Origin: Pycnopodia helianthoides
Taxonomy: Eukaryota; Echinodermata; Asteroidea; Forcipulatida; Asteriidae
Reading direction: 5' to 3'
DNA: 64,000 nt
Assembly: GCA_032158295.1 (NCBI GenBank)
Contig: CM063244.1
Location: forward strand, 28,823,848-28,887,847
The notes under the pieces: model-generated
The model's input: the letters and a program-made list of their open reading frames with translations, nothing else
The model's database searches: none
What the model was told of the DNA's origin: nothing
Translations under genes and position numbers: made by a program
In this document: one piece after another, positions 47,012-60,089 of the stretch
Position numbering within the stretch: the stretch's first letter is position 1
Layout: each line of letters opens with the position of its first letter

Positions 47012-47500
47012 CTGGGAAAAAAATATTATAATTGATTTCACCTGAATTTACTTTTTGTTTCAAGGAAAATTCTGCCATGAATAATAATATACCATCATTT
47101 GTGCTTGGTTTCCTGTTTGCTGGATAATTATGTGATTAAATGAAGTGGTGTATTGCCACAACATTTTCAGATGTCACCTCATCAATGAATTATTGTGTAA
47201 ACAAACTGGTAAACAAACTGGATGGTGTGTAACACATTTAATATCGGGCGTTCATTGTGTTTGGTTTTGCCCGTGATTTAAAATTATTTTTTTAAGGCGA
47301 TATATGTGATTGGTAGTCATCGGAAAAACCTTCTTTATATGCTTCGTTCGGTTTCATCTTATTGAATATGTAAAAGAACTGTTTTTCTTTTGCGCAACAT
47401 GAGCGCCATCAAGTTCTGAGATTTCTCCACTTAAAGGGCACTATTTTCCAATTGATAATAAAAGTAAACAAACAATCTCTATATTCAAAATGGTAATTAC

Positions 47501-47557
47501 CGTGTGGACTAGATGATTGCATACTGGCTTGGTCTTGCTGCAGATCAGGTTCAATAC
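47501..47557 (-). CDS. NLR-1 small exon, 57 bp, phase 1-1 (IEPDLQQD type)
   Basis: TTTTTACCAG is followed by 57 bp ending CCACACG|GTAATT. In phase 1 it reads (G)IEPDLQQDQASMQSSSPH. The first eight residues are the same as in the exon at 44857-45036 and the pseudogene exon near 13150, so this is a duplicated exon type. Confidence 0.6.
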
Positions 47558-47974
47558 CTGGTAAAAATGAAACATCTATTTAGGTTCACATCCCCATATG
47601 GGCAATCATACATGCTTAATTAAACTTGTTGAAGTAACCTAAGTAAGTGTGTTTCAACTCATACATTTGTCAAGTCCTTATCTTTGTTCTGTACCTTGCA
47701 TTGTTAAGACTTGTTGTAAATTCCCCTTTTGTGTCAAAGTGGTGTAGATATCAATATTCAAGTCATATTTAGGTGATATGTTTTCTTTGCGACTTTATTC
47801 TCTTTTCTTGTAACATCATCAAACTACAACTGTGAATTAAACAGCGTCAATTCTTTATTTGTAAACTATGATCAATGGTTCTACACCATTGTCAGACCTA
47901 ACGGACAGTGAGCTTTGTGTGTTTCAGTCAAGATTACTTGTTGAATTCTTGAAGTGAAGAAATGAACTTCTTAC

Positions 47975-48031
47975 CTCTTTCTTCTTGTGATGACATCATT
48001 GAACCCTCTTCCAAAACACTACTTGGACTCA
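47975..48031 (-). CDS. NLR-1 small exon, 57 bp, phase 1-1 (SQEER type)
   Basis: TGTTTTTGTCCAG is followed by 57 bp ending GAAAGAG|GTAAGA. In phase 1 it reads SPSSVLEEGSMMSSQEER(G). It alternates with the IEPDLQQD exons in the order SQEER, IEPDLQQD, SQEER, IEPDLQQD, which suggests that an exon pair was duplicated. Confidence 0.55.
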
Positions 48032-48055
48032 CTGGACAAAAACACACACAGTAAC

Positions 48056-49530
48056 AACTAGATATTCAGTTTTTGTCAATTACAAAAATAAGGTGTTCGT
48101 GAGTGATGTCATAAAATTGGGATTTAATGAATCGGTAACGAAATTTTACCTTATCAATCCAATGTCTAGTCAGGGGTTAAATTTGTTCAATATAAAACTT
48201 TAATTTTCGGTTTGAACCAAAAGTCAAGGTCAATGTGGTCACACTCTGTCTAGCGTTTGTCAAATTTTGTTGAGACATTTTCGATGATATATTAAATATA
48301 AAAATCCAATATTTGGTTCAGATGTAATGATTTTTTGAAACATTAAATTTCAACTTGCGGTTTCAACCGGAAGTCAAGGTCAAACGGGGGTTACATTTTG
48401 TGTAGCGCGTGCTAAGTCAATTAAGACCTTTCAGATGATGTATGAATTGTAAAAATCCAATATGTGGTTCAGGAGTTATGCAATTTTAAAATATTAGATG
48501 AATTATCTTTAGATTGGCAATATACAATTTAACAGCGCTGCTAATTGTATTCCTACATGTAGGTGATGTAGACTGAACTACACTCTCAATATGCATGTAC
48601 ATGTACATGTACATGAGTTATTACGCTATCGTGCATTATGAAAGAGGGTCAACTAATCTGCGTGCCTTATTGACAGTTTCGACCAGATTTAAAGATCTAA
48701 ATGTTGTCATCTCTGTGCAAAAGTTTGAGCAGGATCACAGATCTACAAACTAATGCAAAAATTATGCTGAAATGATTATTAGTTTAAGAGATATAAATTT
48801 ATGAAATTTTCAACTTCCCGTTTGAACCAGAAGTCAAGGTCAAATGTGGTCATAATTTGTGTGGTGTTTGTTGAACTTTTAACGACCTGTCTGATGATGT
48901 GTAGATTGTAAAAATCCAACTTGTGGTTCAGGAGTTATGATTTTTTACAAATATTAAACTTTGATTCTTTGTTATTTGATACTTGATTACGTCATCATGA
49001 TATCATCAAGTTTGTGTCGTCTTGATACCAAGGTTCAAATGTCTGATGAGTTTCAATGTTCAATTCAATTTAAATCTTGAGTTATGGTGTAAATAAGCCC
49101 GAAAAATGTTTTTTGACGGAAAAAAATACAAAGGCAAACTTTGACCTAGGGTAATGACCCAGAACTTAAGTAAAGGTCATACGATTTTGGCGTTAACTTT
49201 TCAAATGTTGCCTTAATCTTGATATGTCTGGTGCCCGACAAAAAACATCATAGCTTTCAAAGGATATACAGTGAATAGCAAATTGTATTTTGTTCAACTT
49301 TCAAAACCTTGTAATTCAACACCTGATGACGCCATCATGACGTCATCAAGTTTCTCCCATCTTCATGTTGAGGTTCAATTGTCTGATGAGTTTCAATGTT
49401 CAATTCAATTTCAATCTTGAGTTATGCTCTAGAGAAGAGTTCCGTGGAAGAAGATGAAGAAGAAAAAAAAGAAAAAAATAGAACAAAAACAAAGAGCTTG
49501 TATTCGTGCTTGTATTGCACGAACACCTAA
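48056..49530 (+). mobile_element. Dispersed repeat with internal tandem units
   Basis: Three to four diverged units of about 150-160 bp carry AAGTCAAGGTCAA, TGTGTAGCG or TGTGTGG phrases and TTGTAAAAATCCAA followed by GGTTCAGGAGTTATG. Later units have GATGACGCCATCATGACGTC. GGTGTTCGTG at 48092 and CACGAACACC at 49518-49527 are inverted and each is flanked by TAA, suggesting Harbinger-like ends, but the copy at 6.4-6.7 kb shows similarity running past 48092 to about 48056. There is no transposase. Confidence 0.6.
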
Positions 49531-49632
49531 TAAGTTACAATAAATCTACACTATTGCTAGACTTTCAACAAAGGACTAGTGCAGCTAAAATAACATTTTC
49601 AGCAAAGAGTCGTTGTTAAATTGTCAATTTAC

Positions 49633-49682
49633 CTATTTTCTCTGGTGAGAATATCCTTTGCTCCTCTTCCATAATACGTCTT
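49633..49682 (-). CDS. Possible NLR-1 small exon, 50 bp
   Basis: TTATTTCTTCACAG is followed by 50 bp ending AAAATAG|GTAAAT. Open only when entered in phase 2, where it reads RRIMEEEQRIFSPEKI and exits in phase 1; the joint with the next exon (47975-48031) then reads VSPSS. The exon at 52101-52151 exits in phase 1, so it cannot join directly. Either an exon is missing between them or one of the two is not used. Confidence 0.4.
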
Positions 49683-50236
49683 CTGTGAAGAAATAATTGC
49701 ATTTTTTTTAAAGTACATTATAAAACAAAGTACTTATTGAAGGTCTGAACTATAGCATAAAATAAATTTCTAGAAATGAAAGTCTAAGTGTACAGCTCCC
49801 GACCCTGTCAAGTGGTAAAATTTTTTTTTTTTTTTTGCATCACCTCAAAGCTTACAGCAATTCCATGTAGATTAAAAAAAATGTTATACAAGCCATGATA
49901 CCAAATTTTTGAGGCACAATCTTTTTGATATATTTTATATCATCAGTGAAAAAGTTTAAGACGATTGATTAATTCTCGTTCAGTAAATTTCAAAAAATAA
50001 TGTGATGATGATATCATCATGACGTCACTTTTATTTTGAAAGGTCAATATCATTTTTTAACAATACACCAATAGTCAACTCATTCAAACTTGTGGTTTGG
50101 CAGATACATGGCTTCAAAAAGGGCACTTTTAAGGCAATACTATGTGACATATGATGACTTCATCAACCTACAACACCACACATCTGTTGTCTGCATAAAG
50201 GACATTATGTATACCACTTTTGAAACAGTTATCATT

Positions 50237-50425
50237 AGGCAGTCAGGTTGGGGTAGTGGTATCTTGCCTTGCCTTCCACCTCTGGGGATCCCAGTTCAAA
50301 TCACACTGGTGGCACTATGTGGATTGGGTTTTTCAGTGCCTGATTGTGTGGGTTTGCCCTGGAAAATTTCTGTGGGGTTTTCCTCCTAAAGCTGAAACTT
50401 CCTTCATTGTCTTCTCTCCATGGGG
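50237..50425 (+). mobile_element. tRNA-derived SINE
   Basis: An A-box-like GGTTGGGGTAGTGGTATCTTG and a decayed B-box CCCAGTTCAAATCACAC are followed by a body with GGGTTTTTCAG, GTGGGTTTGCCCTGG and GGGGTTTTCCTCC. This matches the general plan of marine-invertebrate SINEs. The overlapping open frames are not genes. From 50430 to 52100 I see only AT-rich intron-like sequence with a G run near 50811-50824. Confidence 0.6.
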
Positions 50426-52100
50426 TTCTTGGCTAGTATAGTGATGAAGTTCGCTTTTTGAGAGTCCTTGGCTTCACAACCAGAATTAATAAATGAAATG
50501 AAAAAAGAAAATGAAATTATAAACTTTGCTACAGACATCTAGTTTAAGTGTATTTTGAACTGTTTTGAACCTGCCTAAGTGTGCTCTTGAATTGAATGAC
50601 GTCACTGGTCCTATTTTTTTTAAACCAGACCCTTGTCGGACTATACCATCATTAAAAACAACTCCCAAAAAGTTGCCACTTTTAAATTACATGTCACTTC
50701 CAGAAGTAAAGGTCACACAATGTCATGCACGCAACAACAAATAAAGACCCATACTACTTCTATTTTATCCCGCAAAAAGCAACCCATGGCACACAATAAA
50801 GACACAATGGGGGCGGGGGGGGGGGTACACCATGCCCCATATTGAGCACCAAATGTCTACTGAGCAGTTGTCTCACGTGTCGTTCTGAAGATTAGGTCAA
50901 CCTTTCCAGACCCATTTGGTCAGTACACTGGTTTTTTTTAAGAGAAAGAATGGTCTAGGTTGTTATTCGAATGTTTATAGTTCAGTTCAGAATTGATTTC
51001 TCCCCAATAAAAAAAAGGGAATATTTATGTATAACCAAAACCTGTGAGAGTTTGAGTTTTGTTTCTTCGTATCATTATCGAAACATTAGTAATTTAAACG
51101 ATACCACGACATGGTTCAAAACATTATTACGTGAACACGATACTTGGTCCTGTTTTCTGGAAATTGACAACACTAAGTGTTAAAAGGAATAATTTCAATG
51201 ATTTCTTGAAACATTACAATCTTCCAACCAAGTAAGCTTTTCATTAAAAAATTAAAATGGTAGTTTTGTGAATATTACTTATCTAATTCCGCAACTTTAA
51301 CTTAAAAAAACAACAATTTGTACATCATTCATCAATGGCTTTAAAAACGGTTTGACCAGTTTAAAAACCTCCCACTTAAATTCACAATGACCACAATGAT
51401 TTTTTCTTAGGAAACTTTGAGGAGATTTAAGTTCATGATAAAATGTTTTGAAACAATCAACTTCTGTCATATAACAAATCTGTTTTAAATTGTTGAAGCA
51501 CAGACTTTCCCGAACACCTTCTGTGAATGGGTCTTTTGTAGATAATGGTTCACAAACCAGTAAGTAATTCAAAATCTAGTAAAATCGCGTCGCTTTATTA
51601 TGTCATTGATTGGGGATGGTGGCTTGGAGACCAGTCTTGCTTGGATCCTCCAAGGGTCATCATCCCTCATGACATGAAGGTGGTTGGCTGCATGTCGCCT
51701 TTTGGTGAACAAAAGGGCTCACTATTTGTGTATTGAAACCACTGGTTCCTTCATCGTCAGAGTAGATGCCTGACTTGTAGTCCACACATATACTGAATAG
51801 ATTTAAAATAAATTAAATCAATATCTCATTTACACTGTTTTCATTATTGTCAAAGTATTGAAGTGAAATTTCACACAAAATGTGTTTGGGGAATTGAAAT
51901 GTTACAGTTTCACATAAAGTGCCTGGCATGATTTATATTGGTACCTTCAACTTTGCAGATTTTATTTTGATTATAGGTTTTAGAGGTTAACAACAAGCTG
52001 AGATAGTGTGTGAGTAATATGGCCTTGTTAATTATGATGATGACAGTTGCAAAACATTGCTTTTGGTAAAATACAGTAAAAAACCATACAAAAGACTTAC

Positions 52101-52151
52101 TCAAGTTCTTGTTCTGTTCCGTCTCCTTATCAGCTGGGATGTAGAGAAGAT
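52101..52151 (-). CDS. Possible upstream NLR-1 exon, 51 bp, phase 1-1
   Basis: TTATACATTAACAG is followed by 51 bp ending AACTTGA|GTAAGT, a consensus donor. In phase 1 it reads LLYIPADKETEQNKNL. Orientation, size and phase match the other small exons of NLR-1. It lies about 600 bp before block B begins, so it is the most upstream candidate inside this unit. No start exon was found. Confidence 0.4.
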   Translation of the reverse strand: MFSTSQLIRRRNRTRT

Positions 52152-52202
52152 CTGTTAATGTATAAAACAAAAGTCCCTGAACAGAATCTCAAAGACAAAC
52201 TG

Positions 52203-52295
52203 TTGTCAAATTTGTTTTTGTACCGCAAATTATGAGACAAACTTTTCAGCCAAAAGTTTGTCTCATAATTTGCGGTACCAAAACAAATTTGACAA
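52203..52295. repeat. Near-perfect 93-bp palindrome
   Basis: Two arms of about 44 bp (TTGTCAAATTTGTTTTTGTA.. and ..GGTACCAAAACAAATTTGACAA) differ at only one or two positions and are separated by about 5 bases (CAGCC). It is followed at once by GGGCGGGATTTGAACC, an inverted B-box-like sequence, so the palindrome probably sits at the edge of a SINE. Confidence 0.9.
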
Positions 52296-52770
52296 GGGCG
52301 GGATTTGAACCAACAACCTCAAGAATGTGTGCATGGGATTTTAGGCATTGCATGGTGAGGTATCAATGTATATTCAGTTTGCAGTAACACCATGTGTATA
52401 TCTACTCTGCCCTGTAGATAATGTTCTTTGAGAACTTGTCTTGCTATTTACAGCAAAGGTCTCTCTACTTCTTGTTGAATGCATGTTAACTTCATGTTAA
52501 ATTAATAAACGCAACAATGGTTTTTCAAATCATGACCTTTCATTCCAACTTCAAGTAGGTCAGTGGATCTACAATTCTACATATGGTAAACTAATTCGAA
52601 ACGACCTCGCTCGTGCGGAATCTCTGCTCACTGTATACAACCTATACAAAAATAGATATTCTCCTGTTCTGGGTACAAGGAGACATGACATGAACCATTT
52701 GCGAATCTTTTCAACTTAAAATTCAAAAACTATTATTGGATGTTTGAGGGACAAATTGTCTTCAAAAAAG

Positions 52771-55700
52771 ACTTTGGATGGAATTTGGCTGGTTATTATC
52801 ACACTGGATTTTATTTTGGTGTTTCTTGAAAAAAATAATTTTGGATAAAAAGTACTAGACTGTAAATCTTTCTGCCCTTGATGTGTCTATTAAAAGAATC
52901 ATTAATCCAAAAAGAAATCTCAACAAGTTCCACCCTGATTGCCTTTGACTAATCTCAAACAACTTACTTGAACTATGACAGAAGAAGATGGCTTGAAGCA
53001 CAGCATCCAATCTGTAAGCTGAGTAGGATATTCAAGCAATGATCTGTTGGACTATTACACAGTAACACTCCCTACTTGTTACTGGTGTATGTCTGACTAT
53101 GAACATTGCTAATGTGGAAATACCAAATTCTATATTTAAGTCTTTGTGTTGTGAATGTAGTGTAGTATGCATGAATAACTTTAAATAAACTATTTGGATT
53201 CAAACTAGGCAGGTGATTCTTCTGATAAATATCAATACTGTACTGTTTTGTTAAGGTCAAGGTCTTACATGTATTTGCACTGGCTGGTTCTGAGCTTGAG
53301 AATGAGTGTATGGGGCTTGGGTGTGTAAATGTTAAAAAGGGTGCACCACATTACTACATCAAAAGAAAAGTCATTACATTGGTACAGTCTATGTTGTCTA
53401 TCTTTTAGTGCGTAGTTTAATTGTGACGTCCCAACTGTGAGTTTGGCAAAGATATGGGCGACCTCCCTGGCGTTGAATTTCTATGCATGTAGAAAAACCG
53501 CGTTGCGCAAGTTTCGAACTTGCGCGCTTAAGTTTCAAGCTATCGCATGCAAGTTTCAACTTGCGCGAAATAAACTATGCGGCTTACCAAATTTGCGGGC
53601 TCCGCGCAAACTTGATAGCGCCTTCTTTGACAAAAAGTTGTCAGTCCATGTTTAAACACGTGTCTATATCATCCGTTTAAACACGGCCAAGTGATGTCCT
53701 CTCGTCCAATCAGAATGGATAAACTGTCCCAGGTATTTATGAATGTGTGATACAAACACGGTGACAGTGTTTAAACATGGTCTGTGGAAATTTAGTTAAA
53801 ACTGGTGCTTCTTGTGATTGCGCGGAGCGCGCAAATTTGAACTTGAACACGCTGTAGCCGCGTCCTTTGCAATTAAGCTTCTCAGCTGTGAGTAAGGATG
53901 ATTAGCCGCCTAATTATAATAAATTATTATTATATCATGGATTTTACAGGCCAGTGATTTATCAGGATTTGTCCTGGTTTCAAAGAAGATTTGTCATTGA
54001 CCTCCCTTTGCCTTTCTTGAAAGAGGCTCGCTATCAAAGAGATGGAAAACTTGGCTCTAGTTATGATCAAGCCTGTAGGTTTCTATTCGTGGTGATGTAA
54101 AGAGTCTATTATCCTCTGAAATATAACATCCTATTTCTTTGGGAGCTTCATCTCCAGACTGAGAGGATATTTAAATTTTCAGGATTTTTCATTTTAATTT
54201 GGGGTTGAACAAAGAAAAATTACTAAATCGGGATTTCATCCAATGACCTCCGATTAACATGCCTGTACTCTACCAACTGAGCTAGTCGTATGTTGGTGGT
54301 CTCCCTATTTTGTCAATATTTTTGTTCGGGGGGGGGGGTTGGATGGGGGTGCCAGTCAGAAGCCATTCAACCTGTAACTGCTGTGTAGCCATGGATCACC
54401 GACACCCAAGTTTACGATACAACCTGGGAAGCGGCAGCCGAGAAAACACCTCTGTGCACAAACTGTAGGGAACAGTGTTTGGTCTGGAATTAAAATGTAC
54501 TTTCTAATTTTACTTTATCCTCAAGGCTACCAAAAACACTGGAAAGACAATTGCGGGGAGGAACATGGCAAACCCCAGCACCATGCTGCTTGCTGGATGC
54601 TTACTGCTGAGACATCTGGGTCTGAATCAACATGCTGACCTTATTAATTCTGCCATCATCAAGAAAGTCATACAAAGCGAGGTGAGTTCTGCACCTATTC
54701 TTTATGTGTTTCCCCTACCTACAAAAGCGTAGTTTCTTAGAATTTTGATATTTTTTGAAATTTTGTTTACCACATACACAGATCCTTGTAATTTGCTTGT
54801 TGGAACTCATGTCTAATGTCAACCTTTATATTGCCATGTTAACTGCTCCGATGCTCCAAAATCTAATATTGGAGTCCAATTTGGATAATCGATTTGAGGC
54901 CAATACTTTGAGCTTCAAATAATTTATTGCCACTAGACAGTATGGCGGGTTGCAGGGGGGGGGGGGCAAGGAGCGTCAGATTGCTTTATGGTTGGAAGTT
55001 GCTACAATTTAACTGCCCATTGGTCTTTGCAGTGTCAATTGATTTACGACTTGTTTCTCCTGGCAGTCCCCCTTGGAAGGATCAGTTGTTTCACATGGCA
55101 AAATAAACTTCACTTTTGTTTGAGCAGTCTTTGTGTAAACTTGTTCTCTTGCGCTGTTAGGAAAATTAGTTTGATAAAATCCCGCCACCTCCCCTGCATA
55201 CCACCTGTCCACATTTACCGCTAGTTTTGTGGCATAATATCACTCATTGATGTGTCCTTTCTTAGTTCGGGTAATGGTTACTCAAGCCAGTGTATGCAGT
55301 GTGATTGTTTTGTTTTCATCGTGTTCTTTGCAAGCAGATCCGGAATTTCATTGTGTGTACTTGTCGTATGCGGTAATAATTATATTATAGTTAAAAAGAT
55401 AATCGTTCCCCGCCCATTTTTCTAAACAATCGAGGCAGGGTCTTTTCTTGGCTGACAAGGTTGGTGTCTACATGGAGTCGTCCACATTGTTTTGAAGGTT
55501 TTTTGAATTTTCAGAGTGTGGGTCATTAAAATGGGTCTGCCTACACTTTATACAACAAATGCTATCAAAATGAATTACCCTTATCACTGCTAATAAAACT
55601 GTGGTACCCAAAACAAAAAGGACAACTGTTTTTCAGTTGTACTAAACTTCTATCACACCAGTATGCGCGCCATTAGTTTTAATTGCGGTTGCTAGTTGGG

Positions 55701-58700
55701 TACAATTGGTGATACTGCATTGGGACAACAATGATGCTGGGGTTGTCTGTTTTGCACAAAACGAACGTCTTGAATCAAGACTACTTGTATAGAGGAGGCC
55801 AAGTCTTGGGCTTACTTTGGTCAAGAAGAGGGCGTGGTCCACATAGAGTGATTCCATTATTGCTGGAAGACCACAAATTGTGTGAGCATGCAAGATGCTT
55901 GAGTAATTTGTCATGACATCGTAGGCAAGATTGTGATACCAGTGTAGTTTATGTATTAATGGTTTTAATTCTTTACCTTGTATGATTGGGTATCAAGAAA
56001 CCATGAATGATGTGTAATGGCTTCTTGCATTGAGGAAAGACACACAGAGAGCAGTGTGTCCAGACTTGTGTCAGCCGGAATTTTACCCTAAAATCTGGTG
56101 CACCGTGTGACGTAATGTAATGACTGGAGCAATTTTTTTTGGCCAGTATAAGACCCGGAATTCCAGTAAATACTTTAGCACGTTACTTGACCATAATTGC
56201 TTCTCTTCACCCAGGAATAAATGGGTATGATTCTTGTGATTGATGTAGCTTGATGCTCATACTTGGTGGTACAGGCTGTATACTCCCTAGGGAGCTGAGA
56301 TGGTTTAAGGAATGAAATAAATGATGCAGTGATAATGGTGAGAAACATTCATGCGTCAAAAGTGTCAAAATTTGTAGATACCAGCGACATATAAATGTCC
56401 CTCATTGGTATTATTAAACTGGTGTTGAGTAAAAGTCTGACTTCAAATTCTGACTTCAAAGTTTCGAAAAAAGAAAAACAGAAAATATACATTTTGGAAA
56501 TGATCGGACAAAGACCAAATTTAAATGTAAATTTTTGGTCTTATTTGAATCTTAAGGGTAATAGTTCCAACTGCAAAGTCTCCCGAATTCTGAAAATCTA
56601 CTCTGCGGTAGTAGAACAAATAGCAAGACAAGTTCTCTAAAGAACAAAATCAACACAGCAAAGTGGATATACACATGTGCAAACCGAATATATAATATTA
56701 GTTCCAACTGCCCTAAGAAATATAAACTATTACAATCTTCAAAAAAACACCTCAAATGCACAATTCAAAATAAGTTTATTTATATTGATTTATTTATTTC
56801 TCTCAAAAACTTGATCATCCAAAGTGGTCATGATAGGGTTTAAAATTGATTACTGTTTAACTAGTTTATAGACTGTGCAAGTCTCGCGCATATCGGAACG
56901 AGAAAACACGTCAAACGAAGAACACATTTTTTTCTGAAATCAAACTGTGTTTTAAATTATATCTAATGACAAAATCTGAACAACAAAAATACTCAGTACG
57001 ATTTTTATAAAATTAGTTTTAGCTTTTATAATAAATACACAAATAATGTGTTAATTATTATTTAAACATAATTAAAACTCTGGGACAAGGATGCTTATTT
57101 GATCTTAACTTTTTAGAAACCCCTACCCGGATTCGCGAAGGTCACAACGGCGTAAAATTAACGCTTGGCGCAGTTTTTAGAGAATGCTAAGGCCTCAACA
57201 ACCATAGACTGTAATCAAAAGGACTCGCGTTGCAATAACAGCATCTGGCAATTATCATCGCGCATCCAAAACAAGCGTTTACATAAGTTTTGTTATCGGA
57301 AAGTGTGCGAGTTCAAGGGTCGCGGACCCAAACTTGACTTTCTTGTAGAAAAATATGCAAATCACAAAAGCTTGAACACTAATGGTGCACTTGGGTTTCC
57401 GGCATGTGTTTTCAAATATCAGATTTCAGGCTCGAGACCAAAACTAACTGTTTAATTTTTGTCCGTGCTGAATAAAACCTATTTTATACAAAATAGAAGA
57501 TATATTTGGCACTTTGTAGGTCAACATATACATTTACATAACATAATCAATAGATGGATTGCAATACGCGTCATTGACCGCCATGTTTGATGTAAAACAA
57601 TGGAAAGTGCACGCGTGTACGCAATACGCACGACTCTCAGGCAATGATAGCTCTTCACTCACGCTTGCAGAATTCATCAAGATGGTGGCCGATGACGTCT
57701 ATTGCAATCCATCTATATGCACATGTATGTGAATGGTCATCAGAGTCATGAGAAAGCAGTGACAAACCCCTTTATTTGTTGTCATTGTTTTCAAATGTCA
57801 GATGTTGGGCTCCACATCAAAACTAATTGTTTTACTCATTTCTCAAAATCTATAGCATTTCAAGCAAAAATTATTCAGGGGAAGTTTTCCACCATGACCA
57901 TCTTTATACTATGCACGTTATGTGTAAATCTATGAGCGTTTATATTTCCAATCTTACCAATGTTATGCACACCCTTTAAACTGGTTTGGTAATGTGAAAT
58001 ATTAACCAGAAGGATTTAAGACATTATGCATAATGTTTGCAGAGTCACAAGCAATTATATTGATAATCCAGGAGGAAGATATTCCTACAAACTTTGTTAA
58101 TAATAATTTTCAATATCTTGGTAAACTGCACGTTTCAATGGCTTACTTCTCCTGAAAGTAAAATAAAATGGCAATTTTGTATACAAAGTTTGGTATATCT
58201 CTGGATTGCAAAGAGTTCCAATTTAAAGCTTAGAATATGGCCTTTCCATCTATGTATGTAGCTCAAACATGCATTTTTTGTGACATAAGGGCCATTTGTG
58301 CAGACCCAGTCACATTAACAAAGTTGGTTTATTAAGTCTGTTCATAAATACACCCATAACTCTACCATTTTGAGTTAAGGTTGAAATGTTCATATTTCTG
58401 CGCATCGAGCATCTCATTAAGAAGGAATGGCACATTAAAAATACTCATTATTATTATTGTTGTTATCATCAAACACTAAGAATAATTGTGTATGAATAAT
58501 AATGTATGAATATTTACAGATTCCTAATCACACAGAGGAAAAGATTGATTAATTTATGTAAATATTCATCTCATTTACTTAAAGTGTAATAGCCCTAGAC
58601 GAATGAATAAATATTGGCTATTATATTAGCCAATGTTACGTTGTTTACAAAAAGAGAGCCCCTTTTGCATTCCAGTGCACTCCTGGCAGGCAAGATGCTT

Positions 58701-59900
58701 CACTGTTCATATAAGATATATGACATGTTTGGTCATAATTTTATTTATTCAGGGACTTCATCAGTGATTCCACTGATCTCCCTGAAGGGACCCCCGAGAC
58801 ATACAAATGAACTATACAAGAGAAACATTACATGACCATGGTTAAAATGAAACATTACAATATTTAGTCATAAGGCAAGATTACATTGAACATAATATAA
58901 ATGATAATAATTGAGAAGAACAAATTTTGAGATATGTACACTCTTTTCTCAATACCATAAGTTGATAACAATTATTACCTTCCAGTCTTCATAAAATGTA
59001 AGATTTGATGTTTTCTTCAATGATGTGCTATGTACAATTTGTGCCTGCAGAAAGTTATACCCAACTACTCTCTGCTCATGGGACTTTGACTCAAAATGGC
59101 GTAACCAATTTGGTATCATCTTCATCAATTGGGTCAAGAAAGTTACAATCACTGATTTACCTAAAGACATTGTACTGCGCTGAGATGTACTGGCATTAAC
59201 ACTGATTTGGTTAAGTCAACTTCTCCGAATGATTACAGACGATGATTGTGTAATAAAAAAAACAAACAACCAAACAAACAGAGTAAACTTATGAGATGAC
59301 CTTCAGTGAACTTTGAGGAATACACTTCCTGTATTAGAACTTGAAGTAATCAATTTGATGTCAGGTGAATTGGGTAAAGGTACAATCACTGATACCTATT
59401 ACCGAGATACATTACACAGTGATGTACTGATGCTAGCATTGATTCAAATTAGTCAACTTTTCGGAATGATTAACATTTAGACACAAATTGAAAACCCACA
59501 CCAAACTGTGATTGCAGTTATGTAAAGAATAGTTGTAAAGGTTGACCTTCAGTGAACTTTAAAGAGATGGTATATCTTTGGTAATCACTAAAAGAATTAA
59601 TGGCCATAAAAACTTACTTGGTAAGAAGCACTGCAGCTGTTGATTATAATGTATAACATGTTGAGAAACGATTCCCTTCGAAGGAATGTTTTTCAATTTG
59701 AGAAATATTCCTGCATGATGCTTCAGTTGTGTATTCCAAATATGGATTATTCTTCCTGCGTGGACATAGCCTCTTCAGATATTTGGTGATACCTCAAAAA
59801 TGCTACCACCTTTTGGAATGAAATTTTCACAGGTTAGTTTTATTGTATACGCTACATTTATATAGGATTAAAACAATCCAGTGGTTAAAAAAACCAAAGT
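52771..59900. repeat. Block B of the large tandem segmental duplication
   Basis: Diverged copy of 25330-34700. It lacks about 2.4 kb corresponding to 26060-28560 (including the first isocitrate dehydrogenase exon) and has its own insertions at about 53465-53690, 54890-55390 and 56876-57305. The 53.5-kb insertion includes GCGCAAGTTTCGAACTTGCGC (53505-53525), a short palindrome. No complete gene was recognised. The paired short frames at 32.1/57.2 kb and 33.9/59.0 kb are similar in both blocks but carry indels. Confidence 0.85.
54526..54681 (+). pseudogene. IDH3G: NAD-dependent isocitrate dehydrogenase exon (near C-terminus), block B
   Basis: Copy of the exon at 29344-29499, same length and phase, with intact TTATCCTCAAG acceptor and AGCGAG|GTGAGT donor. 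It reads ATKNTGKTIAGRNMANPSTM, LLLRHLGLNQHADLI, AIIKKVIQSE. About seven residues differ from block A, all without stops. Its upstream partner exon is deleted in this block, so no complete subunit can be made from here. Confidence 0.8.
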
Positions 59901-59917
59901 TATACTTTGCCTTTTAA
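59559..59917. mobile_element. Full-length MITE of the TTAAAGG family
   Basis: TTAA at 59559-59562 begins TTAAAGAGATGGTATATCTT, and TTAA at 59914-59917 closes CCAAAGTTATACTTTGCCTT. The two ends are inverted relative to each other (TTAAAAGGCAAAGTATAACT against the start) and match the ends of 12370-12754, where the same family is present in the opposite orientation. No coding capacity. Confidence 0.75.
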
Positions 59918-60089
59918 TGTATGAACTTCCTGTATGAAACTGGATTGAAGTAATCCACAAGAAGCTTTTGATCCAAATTAGTACAACAAAGACTCATCCC
60001 CTCTTGTCCAGTTTAACATTATAATGCACTTTTATAATACGTAGTTTTATCATCCTCATTATCTTATTAATAATCAGTTGATCACTTTC

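Noticed and set aside
49430..49480. A/G-rich run (GAAGAAGATGAAGAAGAAAAA) as coding acidic repeat
   Set aside because: Low-complexity sequence inside a dispersed repeat with no surrounding frame.
51297..51572. A 91-residue minus-strand open frame as an NLR-1 exon
   Set aside because: Moderately long and open, but with no clear paired splice sites, no recognised motif and no counterpart elsewhere in the window.
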